From assembly GCA_030426085.1 (NCBI GenBank), contig JAUHYW010000003.1, forward strand, positions 183,343 through 247,342: a stretch of DNA of 64,000 bases, given 5' to 3'. The translations under genes and the position numbers were made by a program. Below the pieces are notes generated by a model that was not told the DNA's origin, did not search any database, and saw nothing but the letters and a program-made list of their open reading frames with translations. Within the stretch, counting starts at the first letter, position 1. Every line of letters starts with the position of its first letter. This stretch comes from a bacterium. GTDB taxonomy: Bacteria; Myxococcota_A; Bradymonadia; UBA7976; UBA1532. This document shows, piece after piece, positions 54,938 to 64,000 of the stretch.

Positions 54938-55902
54938 CGGGCCGCCTCCCGGGGGGCCCAGCCCATGCCCGGCCCCCCCGGCAGCGAGAGGCGCCCCCGG
55001 ACCTCGACCGCGGCCCCGCCCAGGCCGTGCACCCCCCGCCCGCCAGGCCCTTCGAGGCCCGCGGCGAGGTGCAGCGCGCCCAGCCGGCCCAGCGGCGACT
55101 CCAGGGCGTGGGTGATGCACACCGTCAGCCCCCGCCGCCGCGCCGCCCGGGCCAGATCGCGGGCCCGGCGCAGGCCGCCGACGAACATCGGCTTGATCAC
55201 CGCCACCTCGGCCAGCGCCAGCGCGGGCTCGCCCAGCCGGGCGACCGACTCGTCGACCGCCAGCGGCGCCGGGCTGATGCGCCGCAGGGCGACCAGCCCG
55301 TCGACGTCCGCGGCGGGCAGCGGCTGCTCGATCCACGCCGGCCGGTGGCGGGCCAGGGCCCGGGTCGCGTCGGCGGCCGCCGCCCGATCCCAGCCGCCGT
55401 TGGCGTCCAGCCGCAAGTCGATGTCGGGCGCCGCGTCCCGGATCGCGCCGACCCGGGCGTCGTCATCGGCCAGCGGGTCGGCGGCCACCTTCACCTTGAG
55501 CGCACACGCCCCGTCGGCCACCGCCGCCCGGGCCTCGTCGGCGTCGGCCACGAGCCGGTGGCTGGCGACCGATGTCGCCGGGTCGAGCCCCAGCAGCGCG
55601 GTGATCGAGCAGCCGGCGCGGCGCGCGGCGAGGTCGAGCCGGGCCTGCTCCAGCCCGTGGGCCACCGGGGCGGGCAGCGCCGAGGGGTCGGCGGCGGGGT
55701 CGAGCGTATCGAGCGCCGCCCGCGCCTGCGCCTCGTCGACCCCGAAGCCGGGCCACGGGGCCACGTCGCCCCAGCCGCAGAGGCCGTCGGCCTCCAAGCC
55801 GATGTGCCAGCCACGGCGCGCCGCCACCCGCCCCCGCGCGGTGCGCAGGCCGAGGTCGAAGGCGTAGGGGCGCACGATCGCCCGCTCGACGGTCAAGGCC
55901 AC
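54934..55902 (-). CDS. menC: o-Succinylbenzoate synthase (MenC)
   Basis: A 322-residue enolase-superfamily dehydratase. Catalytic elements in order: ALKVKV (KxK), LRLDANGGWD, AWIEQPLP, LAVDESVA and AVIKPMFVGG. The GTG at 55902 was chosen, overlapping menA by 10 nt; a TTG at 55896 giving a 4-nt TTGA overlap is an equally possible start and would remove only two residues. It acts on SHCHC from the MenD/MenH steps. Confidence 0.92.
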   Translation of the reverse strand: MALTVERAIVRPYAFDLGLRTARGRVAARRGWHIGLEADGLCGWGDVAPWPGFGVDEAQARAALDTLDPAADPSALPAPVAHGLEQARLDLAARRAGCSITALLGLDPATSVASHRLVADADEARAAVADGACALKVKVAADPLADDDARVGAIRDAAPDIDLRLDANGGWDRAAAADATRALARHRPAWIEQPLPAADVDGLVALRRISPAPLAVDESVARLGEPALALAEVAVIKPMFVGGLRRARDLARAARRRGLTVCITHALESPLGRLGALHLAAGLEGPGGRGVHGLGGAAVEVRGRLSLPGGPGMGWAPREAAR

Positions 55903-56792
55903 GTCAGCACCCCCGCCGAGAGCAGCAGCCCGAAGACCAGCTCCAGCCGCGCGGTGGCCCCCAGGTGGGGGTTGAGCGCGGCCCCGTCGACCGTCGTCAG
56001 CGCCCGGATCTCGCGCGCCGCGAGCGGCAGGCTGGCCAGCGCCAGCAGCCACCCCGGGCCGGCGATCCCGCCGAGCACCGCCCCGATCACGAGCCCGTAG
56101 GCCGCGACGAGCAGCGCGATGTACTGCCCCCGGGCGAAGCGGCCTCCGAAGCGCACCGCGGTCGTGCGCTTGCCGACCCGGGCGTCGGTGTGGCGGTCGC
56201 GCAGGTTGTTGACGACCAGGATGGCCGTCGCCAGCGCGCCCACCGCCAGGCCGGCGATCACCGCGCCCCCGTCGAGGGCGCCCGCTTGCAGGTAGTAGGT
56301 GCCGCCGGTCGCGCCCAGCCCGAAGAAGAGCAGCACGAAGACATCCCCCAGCCCGAGGTAGGCCAGGGGCAGCGGCCCGGCGGTGTAGGCGACGGCGCAG
56401 GCGATGCTGACGAGGCCCAGCGCCAGCATCGGCCAGCCGCCGATCGCGGTGATGTAGACCCCGACCGCCGCCGCGCCGCCCAGGCTCAGCGCGGCCCCGG
56501 TCGCCACCTGACGGGGGGTCAGCCAGCCCTTGGCGGTCGCCCGGGCCGGGCCCAGGCGGTCGGGCCCGTCGGCGCCTTTGTGGAAGTCGCTGTAGTCGTT
56601 GACGAGGTTCGTCCCGATCTGGATGAGCAGCGCGCCGAGCATCGCCGCCGCCGCCGCGGCCCACGCCCGGTGGCCCTCGGCGACCGCCAGCGCGGTGCCC
56701 ACGATCACCGGCACCGCGCCGGCCCACAGCGTCGCCGGGCGGATGGCAGCCCACCACGTCGCGCGCGGGCCCGGTCGTTCGGGCGACGTCAT
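55893..56792 (-). CDS. menA: 1,4-dihydroxy-2-naphthoate polyprenyltransferase (MenA)
   Basis: A 299-residue UbiA-superfamily integral membrane prenyltransferase with about eight to nine helices. The first aspartate-rich motif is [15 protein letters not shown] and the second [14 protein letters not shown]. The N-terminal [20 protein letters not shown] is typical of MenA. It attaches the polyprenyl tail to DHNA, releasing CO2. ATGA overlap with menD (56789-56792). Confidence 0.95.
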   Translation of the reverse strand: MTSPERPGPRATWWAAIRPATLWAGAVPVIVGTALAVAEGHRAWAAAAAAMLGALLIQIGTNLVNDYSDFHKGADGPDRLGPARATAKGWLTPRQVATGAALSLGGAAAVGVYITAIGGWPMLALGLVSIACAVAYTAGPLPLAYLGLGDVFVLLFFGLGATGGTYYLQAGALDGGAVIAGLAVGALATAILVVNNLRDRHTDARVGKRTTAVRFGGRFARGQYIALLVAAYGLVIGAVLGGIAGPGWLLALASLPLAAREIRALTTVDGAALNPHLGATARLELVFGLLLSAGVLTWP

Positions 56793-58561
56793 CGAGCCCC
56801 TCCGTCGATCGCCGAGACCGCCTCGCCCACCGCGGCCCACGCGGCGCGGTGGCGGGCCACGTCCGCCCGCCGGTCGATCCGGGCGTGCACCACGGTGACC
56901 CCCCGCCGGGTGAGGCTGGCGGTCAGCGCCGCGGTCAGCGCCTCGCCGTGCTCGACCGCCCGGTAGCCGACCCCCGCCGCGGCGCACAGCGGCTCGAGCG
57001 CCGCCGGCTGGGGGGTGAGGAAGAGCTCTTCGAAGCGGGCCGGGTGGGCCGCGACCGGCAGGTACTCGAAGATGCCCCCGCCGCCGTTGTCGACGACGAC
57101 GATGGCCACCGGGCCCGTCGGCTCGATCTGCCCCGCGAGCAGCAGCCCGCCGACGTCGTGCAGCGTCGCCAGATCACCGATGAGCAGCGCCAGGGGGCCC
57201 GCGCCCCGGCCGCGGGCCTCGCCCAGCGCGGTGGCGATGGTGCCGTCGATGCCGTTGGCCCCCCGGCTGGCGTAGACGGGCGGACAGCCCGCGCCGAGCA
57301 GCGCCGGGTCGCCGAAGCCGTCCAGGTCGCGGATGGGCATGCTGCTCGCCGCGTGCAGCGCGGCGTCGTACGGCAGCGCGGCCAGCAGCCGGTGCACGAT
57401 CGCGCCCGACCACCAGCCCTCGGCGCAGGCCGCCCGCAGCGCGCCGCGGGCCACCGCGTCGGCCGCGATCCACCGCGCCCGCCACCCGCCGGCGCGCCCC
57501 GGCCCGCCGATCGCATCGGCCAGCAGGCGGGCGTCGGCCTCGATGATCTGCGCCGCGAGGTGATCCGGATCGTGGCGCTCGCCGGCCGGGTCGACCGCGA
57601 TGAGGCGATCGACCGCGTGGCGGGCGAGCCACCGCGTCAGCGGCTTGCTGGTACACGCCCGGCCGAAGCGCAGCACACAGTCGGGGCCCACCGCGCCGAA
57701 CGGCCCCCGCAGCAGCGCGTCGTAGCTGGCGATGGTCTGCGGCCGCCCACCGTCGGCGTCGACCGCGAACCGGACCCCCGAGGCGGCCTCGGCCAGCACC
57801 GGCCAGCCCAGGCGGTGGCCCAGGGCGATGATGGCCCGGGCGGTCTCCCGGCCGGGCGCCGCGTCGGGCCCGCACACGATCACGCCCCGCTCGGCCGCCT
57901 TCGCCCGATCTTCGAAGCGGGCCACCGCCGTCGGGTCGGGGGCCCGCAGAGCAGGGGGCCGGGGCTCGACGATCGACGGGCGCGGCGGGTCGTCCGGCAG
58001 CCCGGCCATCCACAGCGGCTCGCGGAGCTGCACGTTGAGGTGCACCGGCCCCGCGGGGCACGCCCGGGCGCAGGCCACCGCGTCGGCGGCCGCGCTGCTC
58101 AGGGCCCGGCGGGGGGTGTCGTCGTCGGGCGGGGGCAGCGTGCGGCTGCGCTTGGCGAAGGCCCCGAAGATGCGGGTCTGGTCGAGGGTCTGGGGCGCCC
58201 CGCAGCCGTGCAGGGCCGGCGGGCGATCGGCGGTCAGCACCACCAGCGGCACCCGCGACCGCTCGGCCTCGATCAGCGCCGGCAGGTAGTGGGCCCCGGC
58301 CGAGCCCGAGGTGCACGCCAGCGCCACCGGCCGCCCGCTCGCCCGGGCCAGCCCGAGCGCGTAGAAGCCGGCGACCCGCTCGTCGAGCACCGCCCGGACC
58401 TCGACCCCGCCGTGCTCGGCGAAGGCCAGCATCAGCGGGGTGTTGCGCGAGCCGGGCGAGACCACCGCCGCCTCGACGCCGCCCTCGACGAGCGCCGCGA
58501 CCAGCGCCGCCGCCGCCTGCCGGTTGCGGCGGGCGATCCGTCGATCCGACTCGGCGCTCAT
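56789..58561 (-). CDS. menD: SEPHCHC synthase (MenD)
   Basis: A 590-residue thiamin-diphosphate enzyme converting isochorismate and 2-oxoglutarate to SEPHCHC. MenD signatures: VVSPGSRNTPLMLAF, TSGSAGAHYLPALIEA, LVVLTADRPPAL, SRGANGIDGTIATALG, LIGDLATLHDVGGLL and the ThDP/Mg segment VVDNGGGGIFEYLP. Length is typical (about 550-590). It overlaps menF and menA by four nt at each side. Confidence 0.96.
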   Translation of the reverse strand: MSAESDRRIARRNRQAAAALVAALVEGGVEAAVVSPGSRNTPLMLAFAEHGGVEVRAVLDERVAGFYALGLARASGRPVALACTSGSAGAHYLPALIEAERSRVPLVVLTADRPPALHGCGAPQTLDQTRIFGAFAKRSRTLPPPDDDTPRRALSSAAADAVACARACPAGPVHLNVQLREPLWMAGLPDDPPRPSIVEPRPPALRAPDPTAVARFEDRAKAAERGVIVCGPDAAPGRETARAIIALGHRLGWPVLAEAASGVRFAVDADGGRPQTIASYDALLRGPFGAVGPDCVLRFGRACTSKPLTRWLARHAVDRLIAVDPAGERHDPDHLAAQIIEADARLLADAIGGPGRAGGWRARWIAADAVARGALRAACAEGWWSGAIVHRLLAALPYDAALHAASSMPIRDLDGFGDPALLGAGCPPVYASRGANGIDGTIATALGEARGRGAGPLALLIGDLATLHDVGGLLLAGQIEPTGPVAIVVVDNGGGGIFEYLPVAAHPARFEELFLTPQPAALEPLCAAAGVGYRAVEHGEALTAALTASLTRRGVTVVHARIDRRADVARHRAAWAAVGEAVSAIDGGAR

Positions 58562-59943
58562 CGGTCCTCCGATCGCACCGTGCGCAGGGCCTGCCCGACC
58601 GTGCGCAGCTTGAGCGCGCTCTCGGCCCACTCGGCGTCGGGGTCCGAGCCGGCCACCACCCCCGCGCCGGCGAAGGCCCACGCCCGGGGCCCCACGATCA
58701 GCGCCGAGCGGATGGCCACCGCCGCCACCCCGGCCCCGTCGGCGCCCAGCCAGCCCACCGGCCCCCCGTACCACCCCCGGTCGAGCGGCTCGGTGCGGGC
58801 CAGCCACTCCAGCGCCGCCGCCCGGGGCTCGCCGCCCAGCGCGGGGGTCGGGTGCAGCCGATCGACGATGTCGTCCAGGGCCACCCCGGGCCGCAGCCGG
58901 GCGCTGATCGCCGTCTCGAGGTGCTGGATGCCGGGCAGCCGCCGCAGCCGGGGCGCGCCGTCGACCATGACCGCCGCCGCCAGCGGATCGAGCGCGGCGG
59001 TGATCGCCTCGACGACGACCCGGTGCTCCCGGCGGTCCTTGTCCCGGGCGAGCAGCGCCGCGCCCAGGCGGGCGTCCTCCGCCGGATCGACCCCCCGGGG
59101 CGCGGTGCCGGCCAGCGCGTGGGTCTCAAGCCGGCGCCCGTCGAGCCGGGCCAGCAGCTCGGGGCTGGCCCCCACGAAGGCCCGGTGGCCCTCGGTGAAG
59201 CCGAAGACGTGGGCCTCGGGGTGACGCTCGACCAGCGCCGCCAGCGTCGCCCGGGCCGAGAAGCGGCGGCCGGCGGGCGCCTCGAAGCGGGTCGCCCGGG
59301 CGGGCACGACCTTGTTCAACGCACCGTGATCACAGGCCTCGACGATCGCCCGCACCCGGGCCCGCCACGACCCGATCGACTCCTCGTCGACCGGCGCCCC
59401 GGCGGGCTCGCCCGACGCCGCCGCGGGCGCATCGAGCAGCGCGGCCGACAGCGAGAACCAGCGCGCGGCGAGCCGCTCGGCGTCGGCCCGATCATCGCCG
59501 ATCGGCGCGATCAGCGCGTGCAGGGCCAGCCATTGTTCATGTGATGAAGAACACCGGGTCAGCGCGGCGACGGGGACCCGCCGCAGGCGCCGGGGCCACG
59601 CCGCCCACGGGCCGGGCCGGATCGCGCGCTCGGCGAAGGCCCGCCCGAAGACCTGCACCGGCCCCGGCAGCGGCGCGGGGGCGCACAGCGGGGTGCCGGC
59701 CGCGGGCAGCCCGCCGAGGGTCGCCGAGGCCCGCCCGGTCGCCGGATCGCGCCAGTATGTGCCGCTGCGCGCCCCCCGCCGGGCCAGCTCGAAGAGGTCC
59801 AGCGGCGCCCCGATCCCCACCGGCCCGCCGACCCGCAGCAGCGCCGGACACCCCGCCGCGCGGGCGACACCCCGAGCGCGGGCCACCGCCGACGGGAAGT
59901 CGGGGGCCGGCCGGTCCGGGCCGTGGTGCAGGGGATCGAGCAT
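58558..59943 (-). CDS. menF: Isochorismate synthase (MenF)
   Basis: A 461-residue chorismate-binding enzyme, first gene of the men operon. C-terminal chorismate-binding features: LNKVVPARATRF, GFTEGHRAFVGASPELLARL, THALAGTAPRG, DKDRREHRVV, HLETAISARL, HPTPALGGEP and the YGGPVGWLG/AGAGVVAGSDP ending. Near residue 135 a run of A/T-ending codons (encoding CSSSHEQ) breaks the otherwise almost pure G/C-ending usage and contains an operator-like dyad (59534-59553). The ATG at 59943 follows a promoter and a dyad. Confidence 0.95.
   Translation of the reverse strand: MLDPLHHGPDRPAPDFPSAVARARGVARAAGCPALLRVGGPVGIGAPLDLFELARRGARSGTYWRDPATGRASATLGGLPAAGTPLCAPAPLPGPVQVFGRAFAERAIRPGPWAAWPRRLRRVPVAALTRCSSSHEQWLALHALIAPIGDDRADAERLAARWFSLSAALLDAPAAASGEPAGAPVDEESIGSWRARVRAIVEACDHGALNKVVPARATRFEAPAGRRFSARATLAALVERHPEAHVFGFTEGHRAFVGASPELLARLDGRRLETHALAGTAPRGVDPAEDARLGAALLARDKDRREHRVVVEAITAALDPLAAAVMVDGAPRLRRLPGIQHLETAISARLRPGVALDDIVDRLHPTPALGGEPRAAALEWLARTEPLDRGWYGGPVGWLGADGAGVAAVAIRSALIVGPRAWAFAGAGVVAGSDPDAEWAESALKLRTVGQALRTVRSEDR
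59534..59553. promoter_or_regulatory. TGTTC-N10-GAACA site inside menF (candidate operator 1)
   Basis: TGTTC (59534-59538) and GAACA (59549-59553) are inverted arms with a 10-nt spacer, the same geometry as the sites at 59956 and 60066. It lies about 400 bp inside menF, in a patch of rare A/T-ending codons, consistent with selection on the DNA. Confidence 0.55.
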
Positions 59944-59955
59944 CGGGCGTCCTGT

Positions 59956-59975
59956 TGTTCAGAGCTTCGTGAACA
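59956..59975. promoter_or_regulatory. TGTTC-N10-GAACA site at the menF promoter (candidate operator 2)
   Basis: TGTTC (59956-59960) and GAACA (59971-59975); the arms extend to a perfect TTGTTCA / TGAACAA pair. It lies 12-31 nt upstream of the menF start and just downstream of the likely -10, so binding would block transcription. Confidence 0.65.
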
Positions 59976-59985
59976 ATTGACGCGC

Positions 59986-60015
59986 ACTGTAGTGGTTTGG
60001 TTGCAGGCACCGCAA
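59986..60015 (-). promoter_or_regulatory. Likely promoter of the men operon
   Basis: On the minus strand TTGCGG (60010-60015) and TACAGT (59986-59991) are 18 nt apart, a moderate sigma-70 match. Initiation near 59979 would fall next to the dyad at 59956-59975. Confidence 0.4.
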
Positions 60016-60065
60016 CCCGAAGGCTTCGGTCTGCGTCGCAAGAGTGCTAGTTTGGGGCCGAGAGG

Positions 60066-60085
60066 AGTTCGTGCCATGCTGAACA
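60066..60085. promoter_or_regulatory. AGTTC-N10-GAACA site in the regulator leader (candidate operator 3)
   Basis: AGTTC (60066-60070) and GAACA (60081-60085) match the other two sites in nine of ten arm positions, with the same 10-nt spacer. It ends 22 nt before the start codon of the GbsR-type regulator, as expected for autoregulation. Confidence 0.55.
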
Positions 60086-60107
60086 TCACACTGAGCGGGG
60101 GCCCCCG

Positions 60108-60683
60108 ATGAGCGCCGCCGAGGGCCTGCGGGCCGCCGATCCCGCCGGGCGCCGGGTGCTGCACGTCTGCGACGCGGTGGGCGCCTTCATCGAGTATTGG
60201 GGCTTCAAGTCGATCCACGGTCGGGTGTGGACGCTGCTCGCGCTGCGGGCCCGGCCCATGGCCCAGGCCGAGATCGCCGCCACGCTGGGCGTCAGCCGCT
60301 CGCTGATCAGCGGCGCGGTCGCCGAGCTGGTCCGCCACGGCCTGGTGCGGGCCACCGGCGAGCACCGCAACGCGCCCTACGAGGCGGTCATGGACTTCTG
60401 GCCGACCATCGCCGACGTGCTGCGGGGGCGGGAGTGGATGCTGCTCGAGCGGGCCCGCATGGCGCTCGAGGGCGCCATCGAAGAGGTCGAGCGCGCCGCC
60501 GAGTCGGGCGAGCCGGCGGTGTGGGACGCCGGCCGCATGAAGGTGCTGCTCGCGCTCACCGAGCTGGGTCAGGCGCTGCTGCGGGCGGTGATGTCGATGC
60601 GCGCGCCCCGGGCGCCCGATCGGGTGGGGCACTGGCTGAAGGGCGCGGTGTCGGTGGTGCACCGGGTGCGGCGCCGGCTGTGA
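60108..60683 (+). CDS. GbsR/MarR-family transcriptional regulator
   Basis: A 191-residue winged-helix regulator. The GbsR-type N-terminus (AFIEYWGFKSIHGRVWTLLA) leads into the HTH (MAQAEIAATLGVSRSLISGA, then AVAELVRHGLV) and a long helical C-terminus. GbsR proteins usually control choline/glycine betaine genes, but many homologues of unknown target exist. This one is divergent from the menaquinone operon and shares its intergenic region, so it is the prime candidate for binding the three dyads and controlling quinone synthesis. Confidence 0.88.
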   Translation: MSAAEGLRAADPAGRRVLHVCDAVGAFIEYWGFKSIHGRVWTLLALRARPMAQAEIAATLGVSRSLISGAVAELVRHGLVRATGEHRNAPYEAVMDFWPTIADVLRGREWMLLERARMALEGAIEEVERAAESGEPAVWDAGRMKVLLALTELGQALLRAVMSMRAPRAPDRVGHWLKGAVSVVHRVRRRL

Positions 60684-60710
60684 TCGGGGCCGCGCCGGCC
60701 GGGGGGCGCC

Positions 60711-60899
60711 TCAGGCGTGCAGGCGATGGCCGGTGACGGGCCGCAGGCGGGGGCGGGTCGACATCGGCCCCCCCGAGCGGCCGGTGCGTGACGGGGGCAT
60801 CGGCAGGGGCCGATCGCAGCGGGGGCACTGGGGGCGGCAGATGACCCCGAAGTCGACGAGGTAGGCGCGGGCGTCGCAGTGCAGGCAGTGGACCATCAT
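60711..60899 (-). CDS. Small zinc-ribbon protein
   Basis: A 62-residue protein with two CxxC knuckles (CLHC near residues 5-8 and CPRC near 25-28), the layout of a small zinc ribbon, followed by a basic Pro/Arg-rich tail. Tandem ATGs begin at 60899 and 60896, with GAGAGG a few nt upstream. Function is unknown; candidates are nucleic acid or partner binding. It is convergent with the GbsR-type gene. The 60900-61102 gap upstream has no other gene visible. Confidence 0.65.
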   Translation of the reverse strand: MMVHCLHCDARAYLVDFGVICRPQCPRCDRPLPMPPSRTGRSGGPMSTRPRLRPVTGHRLHA

Positions 60900-61102
60900 G
60901 GAGACCTCTCGGGTCGAGCGGCTGTGGAGCGGTGCGGGCGGTCTGGTCTACCAGAGAGAGACATCGGCCCGGCCGATGGTTACAGCAACCAGACACTGAC
61001 TCTGACCGTGCTCGCTGGCCCGATTCGCCGACTGCGGCGTCGCTCGACTTGCCGTTGCCCCCATGTCGGATATCGGCGGCGGGCGCGCGCCGGCGCCGCA
61101 CC

Positions 61103-62392
<1,290 letters not shown>

Positions 62393-62535
62393 CGGCGCAG
62401 TCTACCGCGCGCCGATGGGCGCGCCGACCGCGGGCGATGAAAAAATCGCGCTCGATCAGATCGCGGGCCGGCCCCCGCCGTAGGGCCCCCCGCCGCTGCG
62501 GCGGCGCCCGACACCCGCACCCGAAGGAGCCCCCG

Positions 62536-62808
62536 ATGATCCGCCTCGCTGCCCTGCTCTTCACCGCCCTGCTCGCCGCCCCCGCCCTCGCCGACCAGAC
62601 CCCGCCCGAAGCGCCCCACGCCGCCGACGCCGAGGCCCGCTACGCCCCGGTCACCCGCCACGACTTCCGCGGCGAGGAGGTCGACGGCCGCACCGCGCGC
62701 CCCGACGGCGACGTCGTCGAGGGCCACCGCCACGCCCCGTTCGGCTCGCTGATCCGGGTCCGGGCCGACTTCCGCGCCGAGCTGCTGCAGAGCGCGCAGG
62801 ACATCTGA
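62536..62808 (+). CDS. Small secreted protein of unknown function
   Basis: A 90-residue product with AAGGAG seven nt upstream of its ATG and a signal peptide (LAALLFTALLAAPALA). The mature form is about 70 residues, His/Asp/Arg-rich, and has no recognised domain (HGAPFGSLIRVR-like centre, here HAPFGSLIRVRADFRAELLQ). It is divergent from the sigma-54 activator gene. Confidence 0.7.
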   Translation: MIRLAALLFTALLAAPALADQTPPEAPHAADAEARYAPVTRHDFRGEEVDGRTARPDGDVVEGHRHAPFGSLIRVRADFRAELLQSAQDI

Positions 62809-62902
62809 CCGCCCTGATTCGATTCCGATCCCCGGCGACACGAATCGGAGCCCATTCCGACGTCGGCGACCGCCGCGCCCCGTATTCCGGGCCTCGGGGC
62901 GG

Positions 62903-62918
62903 TGGCACACCCCTCGCA
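62903..62918 (+). promoter_or_regulatory. Sigma-54-type (-24/-12) promoter of the DUF2914 gene
   Basis: TGGCACA-N4-TCGCA with correct 10-nt GG-to-GC spacing, followed by AA as at 14044 (both read CTCGCAAA at -12). Transcription would begin near 62929, 46 nt before the start codon. Upstream, ATTCCGA-type words recur (62825-62885) and may be activator sites. Confidence 0.6.
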
Positions 62919-62974
62919 AACGGCCTCCCCCGACCGCGGCGACCGCCGCTCGAAGTTCCGAAAAGGAGGCCCCC

Positions 62975-63424
62975 ATGCTCTCGCTCATCACCCTCGCCCT
63001 CGTCACCGCGCTCGCCGGCCCCGGCCCGGTCGTCATGGCCGACGCCGGCCTGCCGGTCGCCGTCGAGCCCCTGCCCGAAGTGATCGCCATCGACACCGGC
63101 GCGGCCATCGCCGACCGCGAGCTGGTCGGGACCGCCGACCGCTTCCCGGCCGACGGCGGCCGGGTCTACGCCCGCATCGTCGTCGACAACCCCGGCCCCG
63201 AGACCGCCCTGGCCATGGTCTGGCGCCGGGACGGTCGGATCGTGCAGTCGCTGCCGGTCACCGTGGGCACCAGCCCCCGGTGGCGCACCTGGTCGTACAA
63301 GACCCTGCGGAAGCGCGACGTGGGCCGGTGGACGGTGGAGGTGCTCGACGAGGAGGGCACCCTCATCGCCCGCGCCGCCTTCGAGGTCGGCGCGCCGCCC
63401 CCCGCCGTCTCCCTCGCCCGCTGA
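62975..63424 (+). CDS. Secreted DUF2914-domain protein
   Basis: A 149-residue protein with a strong AAAAGGAGG ribosome binding site and a signal peptide (LITLALVTALAGPGPVVMA). The C-terminal 80 residues match the DUF2914 pattern: RVYARIVVDNPGPE, VWRRDGRIVQSLPVTVG, PRWRTWSYKTL and GRWTVEVLDEEG. DUF2914 is a small beta-sandwich of unknown role found in myxobacterial and related secreted proteins. Expression probably depends on sigma-54 through the element at 62903. Confidence 0.82.
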   Translation: MLSLITLALVTALAGPGPVVMADAGLPVAVEPLPEVIAIDTGAAIADRELVGTADRFPADGGRVYARIVVDNPGPETALAMVWRRDGRIVQSLPVTVGTSPRWRTWSYKTLRKRDVGRWTVEVLDEEGTLIARAAFEVGAPPPAVSLAR

Positions 63425-63435
63425 CACGCCCCCAC

Positions 63436-63969
63436 TCACCGCCCCAGGATCTGCTCGGCCCGGCGCAGCGCCCCGTCGAAGGGGTCGCCCGCCGACGCCG
63501 GGCCCGCCGGGGCGCCCTTCAGCAGCGGCAGGCTCTGCACCAGCCCCCAGGCCCACACCGCCAACCCCAGACCGGTCAGCCCGCCGGGCACGAACAGCGC
63601 GCCCAGGCCCAGCGCGCCGACCGCCACGAGCCCCTCGACCACCACCCGCCGGGCGGGCGCGCCCCGCCCGTAGAAGACGCCCCGCCCGACCGCGACCAGC
63701 GCGGTGACGCCCACCGCGGTCAGCGCCGGATCGGGCCAGACCAGCAGCCACACCCCCAGCAGCGGGCCGGCCACCAGCGCCGCCTTGAAGCCATCCGCCG
63801 GACGGGGCGCGATGCCGAACAGCCACAGCACGCCCAGCCCGGCGAACAGCGCCGCGACCGTCGGCCCGGCCCCGAAGAGCGGCCCGAAGACGAGCACCCC
63901 GCACACCGCGGCGAGCGCGGCGAGCGCGGCGAAGATCAGGCCCTTGGCGAACCCGTCGATGCGCCCCAT
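63436..63969 (-). CDS. Small multispanning membrane protein
   Basis: A 177-residue protein with about five hydrophobic helices (LIFAALAALAAVCGVLVFG, TVAALFAGLGVLWLFGIA, ALVAGPLLGVWLLVW, VVVEGLVAVGALGLGALFV, GLGLAVWAWGLVQSL) and a short cytoplasmic C-terminus. The ATG at 63969 has AAGGGGGG upstream; a GTG one codon earlier is possible. No family is recognised. It ends 12 nt from the convergent DUF2914 gene. Confidence 0.65.
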   Translation of the reverse strand: MGRIDGFAKGLIFAALAALAAVCGVLVFGPLFGAGPTVAALFAGLGVLWLFGIAPRPADGFKAALVAGPLLGVWLLVWPDPALTAVGVTALVAVGRGVFYGRGAPARRVVVEGLVAVGALGLGALFVPGGLTGLGLAVWAWGLVQSLPLLKGAPAGPASAGDPFDGALRRAEQILGR

Positions 63970-64000
63970 CACGCCCCCCCTTCGGTGATCGCGCCCGCGG

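Noticed and set aside
62432..62447. GCGAT-GAAAAA-ATCGC inverted repeat as a terminator
   Set aside because: Arms of only five bp, located in a divergent promoter region rather than after a gene.

Overview
The window looks like a chromosome segment of a very G+C-rich bacterium (roughly 70% or more by eye, not counted) with a Gram-negative envelope, most likely a Myxococcota/deltaproteobacterial lineage. The basis is indirect. There are eukaryote-like Ser/Thr kinases, an FHA-type sigma-54 activator, secreted lipoproteins with Pro/Asp-rich low-complexity linkers after the lipobox, a likely outer-membrane beta-barrel protein next to a LolA-like protein, and a menaquinone pathway. No rRNA, tRNA, CRISPR array, transposase or phage gene was seen.

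Layout. 1-2085: a truncated NhaC-type antiporter gene and an ApbE flavin transferase. 2085-8547: a five-domain S1 RNA-binding protein with a good sigma-70 promoter, divergent from the prkA-yeaH-spoVR stress module. 8548-9597: a gene-free kilobase of tandem, mosaic repeats. 9597-13760: an N-terminal-zinc-ribbon Ser/Thr kinase, an outer-membrane beta-barrel candidate and a LolA-like periplasmic protein. 14044-14371: a lone acyl carrier protein behind a sigma-54-type promoter. 14441-30271: single genes for secreted or housekeeping functions (S10 peptidase, propeller lipoproteins, a pseudokinase, a GT-C membrane glycosyltransferase, HflX, a metallophosphoesterase, glutamate dehydrogenase, a GH92 mannosidase-like lipoprotein and hypotheticals).

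30329-45761 is the most striking part. Three genes joined by 4-nt ATGA overlaps encode a 3281-residue type I fatty acid synthase of the actinobacterial/fungal kind, its own phosphopantetheinyl transferase AcpS, and a 1722-residue single-chain acyl-CoA carboxylase (BC-BCCP-central-CT). Together they would convert acetyl-CoA to malonyl-CoA, activate the carrier domain and build acyl chains from one transcript. A 16-bp inverted repeat sits just upstream.

46095-47446 holds a divergent SRPBCC / ArsR-SRPBCC locus with visible operators. 47447-48001 holds a second repeat family. 48002-50705 holds a spermidine synthase-like membrane protein and an unknown protein.

50756-59943 is a tightly packed menaquinone operon, menF-menD-menA-menC-menE-polyprenyl synthase-DAHP synthase-menG. 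It supplies chorismate, the isoprenoid tail and the naphthoquinone head (menB and the thioesterase are not here). A divergent GbsR/MarR-type regulator follows. Three sites with identical TGTTC-N10-GAACA geometry lie inside menF, at the menF promoter and in the regulator's leader, which predicts a dedicated operator set. 60711-64000 carries a small zinc-ribbon protein, an FHA-AAA-Fis sigma-54 activator, two small secreted proteins (one with a second sigma-54-type promoter nearly identical to that of the lone ACP) and a membrane protein.

Most long open frames antisense to real genes here are a consequence of base composition and were left out.
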